Shown here one piece after another: positions 52,911 to 60,932 of a stretch of DNA of 64,000 bases (the first letter of the stretch is position 1; every line of letters begins with the position of its first letter). The position numbers and the translations under genes were made by a program. The notes beneath the pieces were generated by a model. That model made no database searches, had not been told where the DNA came from, and was given only the letters and a program-made list of their open reading frames with translations. The stretch lies in NCBI GenBank assembly GCA_900316275.1, contig ONCF01000068.1, forward strand, positions 1-64,000, written 5' to 3'. The DNA comes from an uncultured Veillonellaceae bacterium (GTDB lineage Bacteria; Bacillota; Negativicutes; Selenomonadales; Selenomonadaceae).

Positions 52911-53789
52911 TCACGCCTGCACCACACAGGTGATGGCCTTGGCCATCTCCTGCAAATTCACCTGATAGTCAACGGCCTGCTCCTCGAACGCCGCCCTTGG
53001 CATACCGTAGACGACGCAGCTGGCCTCGTCCTGCCCCAGCGTATGCGCGCCCTGCGCGTGCATCTGCGCCAGCCCCGTCGCCCCGTCGCGACCCATGCCG
53101 GTCAGGATGACACCGAGCGCCGCACTGCCGAAATATTTCGCCACCGAGGCGAACAGCACGTCGGCCGACGGACAGACATTATTGACCTTAGCCCCCGGAT
53201 GGCAGAAGATGCGCAGGCCCTCAGCCGACTGCTGCAGCTCCATATGCTGCCCGCCAGGTGCGATATAGACGTGATTGGGCATGAGGTCGTTGCCTGTGGC
53301 CGCCTCGCAGATATGCAGTGCGCAGGCCATGTCCAGCCGCTCCGCGAGCAGCCGCGAGAACATCGCCGGGATGTGCTGCACGATGAGGATGGGCGGCATC
53401 GGCGGTGCGAGATGCGGCAGCAGCTTCGTCAGGGCCTCCGGACCGCCCGTAGACGAGCCAATGGCGATAATCTGCGGCGTACGCCAGCTGCGGAGCTCCT
53501 GCTGTATCTGCGCCGTGAGTATCTGCGGCTTGGCTGGCTCCGGTGCCTCACCCCGCTGCGTGATTTTCGCGAGAATCGCGCTGATATTCTGTGAGGCCTG
53601 GGCCGAGCGCTCGCGCAAACGCTCTGCCGGTGTTGGCTGCCGGCCAGTGGTCTGACCGCCGCCCGCCTGCTGCCGCAGACGCGTGGCATTGTGCTCCGTC
53701 AGTCCGTGAATGACCGGTGGCACGACCGTGGTGCGCCCCATCGCCCCACTGGAGGGCCGTTGCCCGCCGCCTCCTTGCGTAAAAGTCAT
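52911..53789 (-). CDS. cheB: CheB-type protein-glutamate methylesterase lacking a receiver
   Basis: 292 residues. The N-terminal ~95 residues are a Gln/Gly/Arg-rich, apparently disordered stretch. The CheB methylesterase/deamidase domain follows with catalytic Ser in IGSSTGGPEAL (about 108), His in IVQHIPAMFS, and Asp in LTGMGRDGATGL. Standard CheB has a CheY-like receiver in front; here there is none, so phosphorylation by CheA cannot switch it directly. It is 33 kb from the cheA operon. AGGAG lies 10 bases upstream of the ATG. Confidence 0.88.
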   Translation of the reverse strand: MTFTQGGGGQRPSSGAMGRTTVVPPVIHGLTEHNATRLRQQAGGGQTTGRQPTPAERLRERSAQASQNISAILAKITQRGEAPEPAKPQILTAQIQQELRSWRTPQIIAIGSSTGGPEALTKLLPHLAPPMPPILIVQHIPAMFSRLLAERLDMACALHICEAATGNDLMPNHVYIAPGGQHMELQQSAEGLRIFCHPGAKVNNVCPSADVLFASVAKYFGSAALGVILTGMGRDGATGLAQMHAQGAHTLGQDEASCVVYGMPRAAFEEQAVDYQVNLQEMAKAITCVVQA

Positions 53790-54018
53790 TTCATCATCAC
53801 TCCTACTCTCCCAGCTAGTAGAAGATATTTACAAACGACCAGCTTATTCTGCCGCTGCCCCTTGGCAGTCAGTCAGCCCCAGTTTGCCGGTCCTGATACA
53901 TATACCCATCGTAATATTATTCTGCTTTACCCGTGCACATTCCTGCCCGCAGGGCAGAAAAAGCGCAAAAAAACAGGCTCAGCCAGCCGGCCTTGCCTGT
54001 GCAGCAGTCTATAATAGC

Positions 54019-54528
54019 TTATGATTCCTGGAAATACTGCATGCTGCGTTTTTTCCACTCTTTTTTCGTATAGAGCATCTGGCGCTCCGTCACGCCCGTG
54101 TCCGCCGCCAGTGCCGCCACAATCTGCTCGCACTCCTCACGGCTGTGTCCGTGCACCATCGTGTAGAGGTTGTACGGCCAGCCCGGCGCCGTATTGCGGT
54201 CATAACAGTGCGAGACGGACGGTGAGTCCGCCATGCGCCGCGCGACTTCATCCAGCCGCTCCGGCGGTACGCACCAGGCTACGAGCACATTCGCGCGGAA
54301 CCCGACCTGCCGGTGCGCGAGCACGGCGCCCATCTTACGGATTTTGTGCTCGTCCTGCAGGCGCTGCACCGTGGCGAGGAAAGCCTCCTTCGTGAGGCCG
54401 ATGCTGTCCGCGAGCTCCTGATAGGGGTCGGCCACCAGCGGGAACTCCCCCTGCAGCGCGCGCACGACGGCCTTTTCCTGCTCTGTCAGCGCCGTCTCCT
54501 GTTCCTCAGCCCGAGCCTGTTCCTTCAT
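54019..54528 (-). CDS. ahbB: Siroheme decarboxylase subunit AhbB (Lrp/AsnC-like)
   Basis: 169 residues. N-terminal winged-helix-like part and C-terminal AsnC-like alpha-beta part. The motif SHCYDRNTAPGWPYNLYTMV is the AhbB/NirH hallmark with the catalytic His. AhbA and AhbB form a heterodimer that converts siroheme to didecarboxysiroheme on the siroheme-dependent route to haem. GGGGA precedes the ATG, 13 bases after ahbA. General AsnC regulator annotation is the alternative; the adjacent AhbA makes the enzyme much likelier. Confidence 0.85.
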   Translation of the reverse strand: MKEQARAEEQETALTEQEKAVVRALQGEFPLVADPYQELADSIGLTKEAFLATVQRLQDEHKIRKMGAVLAHRQVGFRANVLVAWCVPPERLDEVARRMADSPSVSHCYDRNTAPGWPYNLYTMVHGHSREECEQIVAALAADTGVTERQMLYTKKEWKKRSMQYFQES

Positions 54529-54541
54529 GGCTTCATCCCCT

Positions 54542-55000
54542 TTAATGCAGCTTGAACTGCACGTTGATTTTGTATTTCTTGTTCGCCTTGAGATTCAGCA
54601 TGTCTACGACGCCGGGCAGGCCCTTGATCTGCGCCAAAATCTGCCGCTCCTGCTGCGGGCTGCACGTGTTGAGCGTGAACCAGAGGTTGTAGCGGCCCTC
54701 GCGCTCGTAGTTGTGCGTGACGCCGGGGTACTGGTTGATGTACTCTGCCACGGCCGTCACGGCCTCCGGCGCCACCTCCAGCGCCACCAGCGTACCCTTG
54801 TAGCCCAGCTGCGCCGAGTTAAAGAACGTGCCGATGCGGCGCAGATAGCCCGCTGCCTTCAGCGCACGCACGCGCGCGAGTACCGTCTGCTCATCGGCAC
54901 CCAGCGCATCCCCCAGCGCCGCAAACGGCCGGCTGCATACCGGCAGACTGCCCTGCAGCATGTTGAGCAAGGATTTATCAAACGCATTCAGCTCTCCCAT
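54542..55000 (-). CDS. ahbA: Siroheme decarboxylase subunit AhbA (Lrp/AsnC-like)
   Basis: 152 residues. Starts LNAFDKSLLNMLQGSLPV with a winged-helix-like domain (RIGTFFNSAQLGYKGTLVAL) and the hallmark GVTHNYEREGRYNLWFTL, which carries the conserved His/Tyr of AhbA. It is the partner of AhbB encoded next. ATG 55000 is chosen because GGGAGG lies 8 bases upstream; the frame is open 20 codons further, without a ribosome site. Confidence 0.85.
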   Translation of the reverse strand: MGELNAFDKSLLNMLQGSLPVCSRPFAALGDALGADEQTVLARVRALKAAGYLRRIGTFFNSAQLGYKGTLVALEVAPEAVTAVAEYINQYPGVTHNYEREGRYNLWFTLNTCSPQQERQILAQIKGLPGVVDMLNLKANKKYKINVQFKLH

Positions 55001-55089
55001 GGCTATATCCTCCCATCCCCGGCCGCGCCGCAGGCTACCCAATACCTGACGCCCGGCCATATATGAACCTCATTCACATTTCCTTGCTC

Positions 55090-55716
55090 TTATTGTAGCA
55101 GACTTTGCCCGATAACGTCAAGTAAATCTGAACGTCCTTCATTTTTCAGGGAGGAATACGGCAGCACGGAGAGCTCAGGCACGCCGAGCACCTGTTTGAT
55201 ACGCGCCGCCTGTTTTTGCACGGCCTGCTTGCCCAGCTTATCCGCCTTCGTCGCGATGATGAGCACGGGCAGGCCATGCTCGACGAGCCAGTGGAACATC
55301 TCTACATCCGCCGGCATGGGGTCGTGGCGGCAATCGATGAGCTGGCAGACGAAGCGCAGCTGCTGCGACGTGAGCAGATACTCCTGGATAAACTTCGACC
55401 ACGTGGCGCGCCGCTCCCGCCCCGTCTTCGCATAGCCATAACCCGGCAAATCGACGAGATAAAACGCACGCCGCTCCGTCTCGTCCGGCAGCTTTGCCCC
55501 GAGCTCGTAGAAATTAATCGTCTGCGTCTTGCCGGGCTGCGCCGACACCCGCGCCAGCCCTTTCACGCGTGTGAGCGAGTTGATGAGCGACGACTTCCCC
55601 ACATTCGACCGCCCCATAAACACGACCTCCGGCAGTGCCTGCTCCGGATACTGCTCCCGCTTCACCGCCGAGGCAATATACTTCGCCTGCGTGATGATAA
55701 CTTCCTTAGACTCCAT
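55090..55716 (-). CDS. engB: Ribosome biogenesis GTP-binding protein YsxC/EngB
   Basis: 208-residue essential GTPase for 50S subunit assembly. G1 FMGRSNVGKSSLINSL (about 30-45), switch region GKTQTINFYE, G3 DLPGYGYAKT, G4 ATKADKLGK, G5 SSLKNEG. Length is typical. It is commonly found next to lon in Firmicutes; here the next genes upstream on the same strand are the AT-rich defence operon, so engB probably marks its chromosomal border. AAGGTGAG precedes the ATG. Confidence 0.95.
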   Translation of the reverse strand: MESKEVIITQAKYIASAVKREQYPEQALPEVVFMGRSNVGKSSLINSLTRVKGLARVSAQPGKTQTINFYELGAKLPDETERRAFYLVDLPGYGYAKTGRERRATWSKFIQEYLLTSQQLRFVCQLIDCRHDPMPADVEMFHWLVEHGLPVLIIATKADKLGKQAVQKQAARIKQVLGVPELSVLPYSSLKNEGRSDLLDVIGQSLLQ

Positions 55717-55762
55717 AATCTCACCTTGTTTCCTATAAACTTTGTCGCTTTACGTAATTATG

Positions 55763-56890
55763 CTACTTTTGGATTATACTTATTAGCGCATTTGCAATGG
55801 CCTCCGCGTCTTCCTCAGTATTATCTGCGCCAAAAGAAATGCGAATCGTACCCTTAGCATATTCACTTGGCACACGAATAGCCTCAATAACATGGGAGAC
55901 ACGAGTGTTTACCGAATCGCATGCGGACCCCGTTGAAATGCAAATGCCTTTCAGATCCAGTCGGTGCAGCAGCATTTCGCCAGCAACACCTCTAAAGGAA
56001 AGATTTATATTGCCTGGAAGACAATTACTGCTACCGTTTCTTCTGTAATCAATGCCGGAAGACGATAGCCTTTTCAGAACAACCTGCTCCAATCGATGAA
56101 GCCTTCGTGTTATTGCTTCCATACGCTTGCAATTTTTCCGCAATGCAATGGCCATCGCCACAATGGCCGCCACATTTTCTGTGCCGGCACGTTTGCCATA
56201 CTCCTGCGCTCCTCCGTCTACCAAGGAGCAAAGCTCTACGCCCTTCCGAACATAAAGAAAGCCACTCCCCTTCATACCATTAAATTTATGGGCAGAAGCA
56301 GACAACATATCTACCCCCAACGTTTTTACGTCAACAGGAATATGGCCAACCGCCTGCACCGCATCTGTATGAAAAAGTGCACCATGCGCATGTGCAATCT
56401 TAGCCAACTCTTCCACTGGTTCTATGGTCCCAATTTCATTGTTGGCCAACATGACAGAGACAAGTCTCGTATTGTTATCAATATGCTGTGCCAGATATTC
56501 CGGTTGTACGACACCCTCATCAGAAACTGGCAGATATGCTACTGGATACCCAAGGCGCCCTATAGCAGCACAGGCATTAAGCACCGCATGGTGCTCAATC
56601 TGGGATGTAATCGTAGTACGCTTGAATCCATCAGAAAAGGCTGCCTCTTTAATCACCCAGTTATCGCTCTCCGAGCCACCCGACGTGAAGTAGATTTCAT
56701 CAGGCTCCGCACCAATACATGTGGCAATAATTTCACGCGCCTCAACAATACATTTCTTCACTAACCGCGAAAAAGCATAGGGTTGTGACGCGTTGCCATA
56801 CTGCTCTATCAAAAATGGCTCCATCGCCGCAAATGCATCTACATCCAGTTTTGTTGTCGCTGCATTGTCAGCATAAATCCATCGTTTCAT
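55763..56890 (-). CDS. Cysteine desulfurase (NifS/IscS/DndA-like) in BREX operon
   Basis: 375-residue PLP enzyme that takes sulfur from cysteine as a persulfide. Motifs: IYADNAATTKLD, FTSGGSESDNWVIK, EHHAV (His101 stacks on PLP), ANNEIGTIEPVEEL, HTDAVQAVGHIP, PLP Lys202 in SASAHKFNGMKG, RAGTENV, and the persulfide Cys324 in STGSACDS. It starts 9 bases after brxL with AAGGATA upstream and shares its lower GC, so it is the last gene of the defence operon rather than a housekeeping iscS. By analogy with DndA it could supply sulfur for a DNA modification (inference). Confidence 0.88.
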   Translation of the reverse strand: MKRWIYADNAATTKLDVDAFAAMEPFLIEQYGNASQPYAFSRLVKKCIVEAREIIATCIGAEPDEIYFTSGGSESDNWVIKEAAFSDGFKRTTITSQIEHHAVLNACAAIGRLGYPVAYLPVSDEGVVQPEYLAQHIDNNTRLVSVMLANNEIGTIEPVEELAKIAHAHGALFHTDAVQAVGHIPVDVKTLGVDMLSASAHKFNGMKGSGFLYVRKGVELCSLVDGGAQEYGKRAGTENVAAIVAMAIALRKNCKRMEAITRRLHRLEQVVLKRLSSSGIDYRRNGSSNCLPGNINLSFRGVAGEMLLHRLDLKGICISTGSACDSVNTRVSHVIEAIRVPSEYAKGTIRISFGADNTEEDAEAIANALISIIQK

Positions 56891-56899
56891 AATGTATCC

Positions 56900-58345
56900 T
56901 TACTTGGCAAGGCCACGTGTAGAAATATCCGGAATGGTCTTACCCGCTTCTTTAGTGTCAACCAGTCCCATCTGCTCACGTATGATGCTACGCATCGCTC
57001 TTGCTGGCTGTAAACAGTATTGGTCGAAGTCTTCAGTACTAATATCCTCCGCACTTTCCACATGCGGAAAAATCAGCTTCATAAATGCCGTACAAACTTT
57101 CCTGATGGCCTCTGTGTCCCTGGTGTCAGCCTTCGGTGGAATCGCCAGCAGTTCCTCAACAATATTCCGATAAGACGGTGTATTTCTCAACTCATGCAGA
57201 ATTGATGAGAAATATTCAGAATTAAGTGCCCAGCCATTTGCCTTCATATCATCATTCATTCGCGGCAGTTCCCAGCCCTTGATGAATCCATGCAAGCGGT
57301 CCAGAAAAGGCGCCCTGTGGAAGGGTGCTGGAAGTTCCTCAAACATGTACGCGTGCTCATTCATGTTGCTACCGGTAATATTGCCTAAAAACACGATGGC
57401 CGCATCTACATTGACCAGATGTCCATCATCTGCTTTAAAGCTCCCATTTTCCATAATCTGCTGTAGCGACGAATGCATTTCCGCATCCTTCATATAATCC
57501 GCTTCGCGGATTTCATCCAGTGCCACATAGTCCTTATAGGCTACAACGCCTTCCCTTTTACTTGTCTTGTTATAAATCAGCTGAGCTCTCGTGGACTTAC
57601 CGGAAACCAGCCAGCCAAAACGGCTTATCTGTCCGAATAGATACGATTTACCTGTTCCCGGAGGGGCAAGCTCAATTATGTTTAGGTTCTTCTCCACGAA
57701 CGGAAGCAGGCGCTGCAAAAAGGTGAGCCTTTGCTCGCTACTGGCAAATCCGCGGTAATTATAATCTGCAGCAGAAATCAGCACATTAAGCCACTCATCT
57801 GTTGTAAAACTGCGTCGGCCTTCTTTATATTCCTCAAGGTCAACAATATAAGGACAAAATGGTTTATAGTCTGTCATCTCAATGAAGCCTGTTGCATTTT
57901 TCTTGGAGAAATCCTGCATCCAGGTAAGCTCAATGATGCCCCAGTTTTCGCTTTCCTTGAGCAACGTATCCTGCCATTTCTCTATTACGCGTTTTTCAAT
58001 AACACCGCCGGCACCTGACTTCGCATCACCAAAATCTGGCATATCGAATTTCGTGTTACCACTCTTAATATCTACTGAAACACGTATCCGCGCCAATATG
58101 GTCACATTTTCCCCATTCGTCAGCTGGAATTTTATGTATTCAAAGTCATCTTTGTTTGGCACATACCGCTTAAGATAATTTTGCACTCTCTCAGTATCTA
58201 TCTCTCCAGCATCATCGGAAAACTTCATGACAATCCAGTCGCGCATGAAAGATGGCAGCCTAAGGTCCTTAAAAAAGCCTGCACGCTGCGGGCTTTTCAG
58301 CACTACCATGTCAGCAAATACATCTCTCAGTTTATCTTCTTCCAT
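56900..58345 (-). CDS. brxL: BREX protein BrxL-like AAA+ ATPase, short form
   Basis: 481 residues. N-terminal domain of about 215 residues typical of BrxL (DUF4357/Lon-related N part), then AAA+ with Walker A ELAPPGTGKSYLFGQI (about 225-240), Walker B YVALDEIREAD (about 273-283) and sensor-1 AAIVFLGNITGS. The arginine-rich region FHRAPFLDRLHGFIKGWELP follows. The protein ends about 120 residues later without the Lon-like C-terminal protease domain found in type 1 BrxL. BrxL forms DNA-binding rings needed for BREX phage defence. GGAGAG precedes the ATG, 12 bases after the zinc-ribbon gene. Confidence 0.85.
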   Translation of the reverse strand: MEEDKLRDVFADMVVLKSPQRAGFFKDLRLPSFMRDWIVMKFSDDAGEIDTERVQNYLKRYVPNKDDFEYIKFQLTNGENVTILARIRVSVDIKSGNTKFDMPDFGDAKSGAGGVIEKRVIEKWQDTLLKESENWGIIELTWMQDFSKKNATGFIEMTDYKPFCPYIVDLEEYKEGRRSFTTDEWLNVLISAADYNYRGFASSEQRLTFLQRLLPFVEKNLNIIELAPPGTGKSYLFGQISRFGWLVSGKSTRAQLIYNKTSKREGVVAYKDYVALDEIREADYMKDAEMHSSLQQIMENGSFKADDGHLVNVDAAIVFLGNITGSNMNEHAYMFEELPAPFHRAPFLDRLHGFIKGWELPRMNDDMKANGWALNSEYFSSILHELRNTPSYRNIVEELLAIPPKADTRDTEAIRKVCTAFMKLIFPHVESAEDISTEDFDQYCLQPARAMRSIIREQMGLVDTKEAGKTIPDISTRGLAK

Positions 58346-58357
58346 AAAGGCTCTCCC

Positions 58358-58555
58358 TTATAAAAATAGCGTACAACCCTGCTCCTTGAATTCGCTAATC
58401 TTAATTTTCAGGTCGTCCACCTCACAGCCAAAATATTCAGCCATGCATTGAATACAGTAAAATTCTTCTGTGTCAACATCAATCAGTTTCTGCGCCAAGG
58501 CTACTTCATCCTTGGTAAGTTTTTTCCCGCACTCACAGCATAGTTTTTTCCTCAC
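58358..58555 (-). CDS. Small zinc-ribbon protein in BREX operon, GTG start
   Basis: 65 residues. The GTG at 58555 overlaps the pglZ stop in a GTGA quartet, with GGAGGGAG just upstream inside pglZ. Two CxxC pairs, Cys6/Cys9 (CCECG) and Cys34/Cys37 (FYCIQC), make a likely zinc ribbon; Cys7 and Cys44 are additional. The C-terminal half is helical and acidic (DDLKIKISEFKEQG). No family recognised. Its position between pglZ and brxL and its coupled translation make it part of the system, perhaps an adaptor for DNA or protein binding (inference). Confidence 0.75.
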   Translation of the reverse strand: MRKKLCCECGKKLTKDEVALAQKLIDVDTEEFYCIQCMAEYFGCEVDDLKIKISEFKEQGCTLFL

Positions 58556-60915
58556 GGCAAATCTCCCTCCCCGCCGCCTAGTGCTGGCTTGATGGTCACG
58601 TCTGATACTGAAACAATCATATTGTTTGCGAACATCTGTGGCGAATATGTACCGGGGGTTATCCCCGAGAACTCCGCAACCCATCGCGTATTGTCTTCAG
58701 TATGATTTACCACTCCATCTATGCCTGCCAACCTGACCTGCAAACTACTAACCGGTTTGCTGAAGCGTACACAGAGCTGAACTTTTTTTCTTGAGATTTT
58801 CACCGTAGGCTTTTCCCAATTTGCGGTTAAAGGTATTTTTTTATTGCTGTCCAATACAAGAATGGGCACCAGCATTTCCTCAGGTGAAGCGCCACCGTGA
58901 ACCTCTCCATATATAGCATTTTCATCGTCCGCCCCCGCGGCAAAACCAGACTGCGTGAAATGATCATAATTAGTAAAAACAGCATATTGCTTACCGTCAT
59001 TCGCCTTGGCAATACTCATCGTGGCCAAAGGTAGCTGTCCAGTCTGTTTCCATTCGCAATATCTTCCGTGACTATATACCTTCACGTCTCGGTCAACATC
59101 AAAACCGTCACGCTTATGGAAAAATCTCGCAGCTAAGCGGCTAGTACCATGGTCACCTGTAACAATAACCCTGTGATACCTCTCCATCATTTTAGAGACT
59201 TCCTCATAAACAGATGAAACGAACTCTAGCTGTTCTTCGATGCAAGTATAATAATCCGGTTCATCTACTACGCCCCTATGCGCCAGTTTATCAAGCTTGT
59301 CAACTTTTTCATATGGGACCCCCATAACACTCCACTGATCATTGTATTTAGTCTCCGTGGGCAGGTTAGCCTGCCCTATAGTTATGCATTTTACCGTAAC
59401 ATCACAATTTCTAGTGATCCCCCATCGCAATAACGGGAGCCATTCAACGCCTAGCGCATCCACCCACAAGATTGCGGTATCCGCGTCAATATAATCGGAT
59501 AAAATGGCATACCGCATTTCATAAGTATCCGTATCAATTCCACTGAAATATGCTGACTCATCTTCCGGTAAAATATTGGCCAGCTTATATGATTTATATC
59601 GCTCCATGTAGAGCTTGATATCATCATCCAGGCCCACATCTTTATCACGAAGATAATAATAGAGTTCTGGATAGACAGCTGCCAATTTTTCACAAGACAA
59701 CACCTGCGTGTAATCAGACCGCATCCACTTGCCCACCATTCTTAACAAGTAGACACGCTCCCCACGTTCCTTTCCTTGCATGAACTCAAGTCTGTTTTCA
59801 TAATCAGGGATAGTATCCAGTTCCTTAAAAAATCTTGGTCCCGGCTTTAGTCCCATGACCTTAGCTAGCGTTTTGTACTCGCTGACCCATTCTGGCTTGT
59901 CATACCCGACCTTAAAAATCTCCAACATTATTGTTTTAGGAATATCCGCTAAGCTAGCTACACAGGCAAAGCAATGGCATAAATACGTGGAATTCGGATG
60001 TAACTCAAGCCATAAGTAGACGGCTTGTTTGTGGCTATCGGGTATATTTTCCCACTTCGCCATGACATCAGCACCATTAAATGACGAAACGTTCAGAATG
60101 CCTAACAATGCCGCATCCAAATTCTCGCGCCCATGTTTAAGGTTATAGTCAAACAGAACACTTTGCAAATTGCTGGGACAGTTCTCTGATGTTAAAACAT
60201 CTGCTCCGTGTAGATGTTCCTTAATAAAGGCCAACATATTATCAATCACATTGATAGAAATATTACCGTCCGTCGTATCCACACAATTTGCACGTTTGGT
60301 GATTAGTACAAAGTCCGTTTTATTCGGTGCCGGATTGAGCCAATATTCGAACCACGCTTGCAGACCTTTTTTCAAATCGTCATACACAGCTTCCAGACTC
60401 GATATGTACTTATCGAACTTTCCAGAAAAAACAAGTAGGCTTAATTTCTGTTCTTCTGACTCGGGAGCGGAGCAATCAAAGAAGAAATCCTCCTGTCTCA
60501 AATCGCCTGTGAGGTTCATGGCTTTATCAAACCATTTGGCTTCACAGCCCCATAACGGGATAATAATCCTGCCCGTACTGCTTGCAGGGGCCTGATAAGC
60601 CCAAAGGGTAGCAAAACGGCGGTCTGAAATCTCATTTTGGGCAAACAAGCGCAGATATTCACTAACACCAGTGAGTATGAGCCATTTATCTTGAAATTTT
60701 GCAGCCTTCAAATTTTCATACCTAGGCATGATATCAGTATTGGCAAACAAGTCCGACATAGGAACGAAACTAATATCACTTATTTTTTTTAGTTCTGAAA
60801 TAAGCTCACAATACTCGGGTATATTTTTTACCATGATGGCGCGGCAGGGGAAACGGGAAGCGACAGCATTCTGCTGTTCCTTCTGCAGCTTTGACACAAC
60901 TTCCTGTATTGTCAT
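58552..60915 (-). CDS. pglZ: BREX alkaline-phosphatase-superfamily protein PglZ
   Basis: 787 residues. The N-terminal ~470 residues are specific to BREX PglZ. The PglZ alkaline-phosphatase-like core has metal-binding motifs ILWVDALGVEWLPLL (first Asp), VIVTGDHGTSRLAARFFH (Asp-His pair) and VHGGASPEEMLVPIL (final His). A C-terminal beta-sandwich-like tail follows (KKVQLCVRFSKPVSSLQVRL). I choose ATG 60915 with AAGGGGA 8 bases upstream; ATG 60933, which overlaps the brxC stop (TAATG), is the alternative. PglZ is present in all BREX types. No pglX methyltransferase accompanies it here. Confidence 0.9.
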   Translation of the reverse strand: MTIQEVVSKLQKEQQNAVASRFPCRAIMVKNIPEYCELISELKKISDISFVPMSDLFANTDIMPRYENLKAAKFQDKWLILTGVSEYLRLFAQNEISDRRFATLWAYQAPASSTGRIIIPLWGCEAKWFDKAMNLTGDLRQEDFFFDCSAPESEEQKLSLLVFSGKFDKYISSLEAVYDDLKKGLQAWFEYWLNPAPNKTDFVLITKRANCVDTTDGNISINVIDNMLAFIKEHLHGADVLTSENCPSNLQSVLFDYNLKHGRENLDAALLGILNVSSFNGADVMAKWENIPDSHKQAVYLWLELHPNSTYLCHCFACVASLADIPKTIMLEIFKVGYDKPEWVSEYKTLAKVMGLKPGPRFFKELDTIPDYENRLEFMQGKERGERVYLLRMVGKWMRSDYTQVLSCEKLAAVYPELYYYLRDKDVGLDDDIKLYMERYKSYKLANILPEDESAYFSGIDTDTYEMRYAILSDYIDADTAILWVDALGVEWLPLLRWGITRNCDVTVKCITIGQANLPTETKYNDQWSVMGVPYEKVDKLDKLAHRGVVDEPDYYTCIEEQLEFVSSVYEEVSKMMERYHRVIVTGDHGTSRLAARFFHKRDGFDVDRDVKVYSHGRYCEWKQTGQLPLATMSIAKANDGKQYAVFTNYDHFTQSGFAAGADDENAIYGEVHGGASPEEMLVPILVLDSNKKIPLTANWEKPTVKISRKKVQLCVRFSKPVSSLQVRLAGIDGVVNHTEDNTRWVAEFSGITPGTYSPQMFANNMIVSVSDVTIKPALGGGEGDLP

Positions 60916-60932
60916 TTTGTCTTCCCCTTCCA

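Noticed and set aside
53691-54024. Plus-strand small frames upstream of cheB
   Set aside because: No ribosome site, low-complexity translation, and overlap with the cheB start region; treated as non-coding.
58358-58684. 108-residue ATG version of the zinc-ribbon protein
   Set aside because: The first 43 residues overlap pglZ in another frame and have no ribosome site; the GTG at 58555 overlapping the pglZ stop is the better start.
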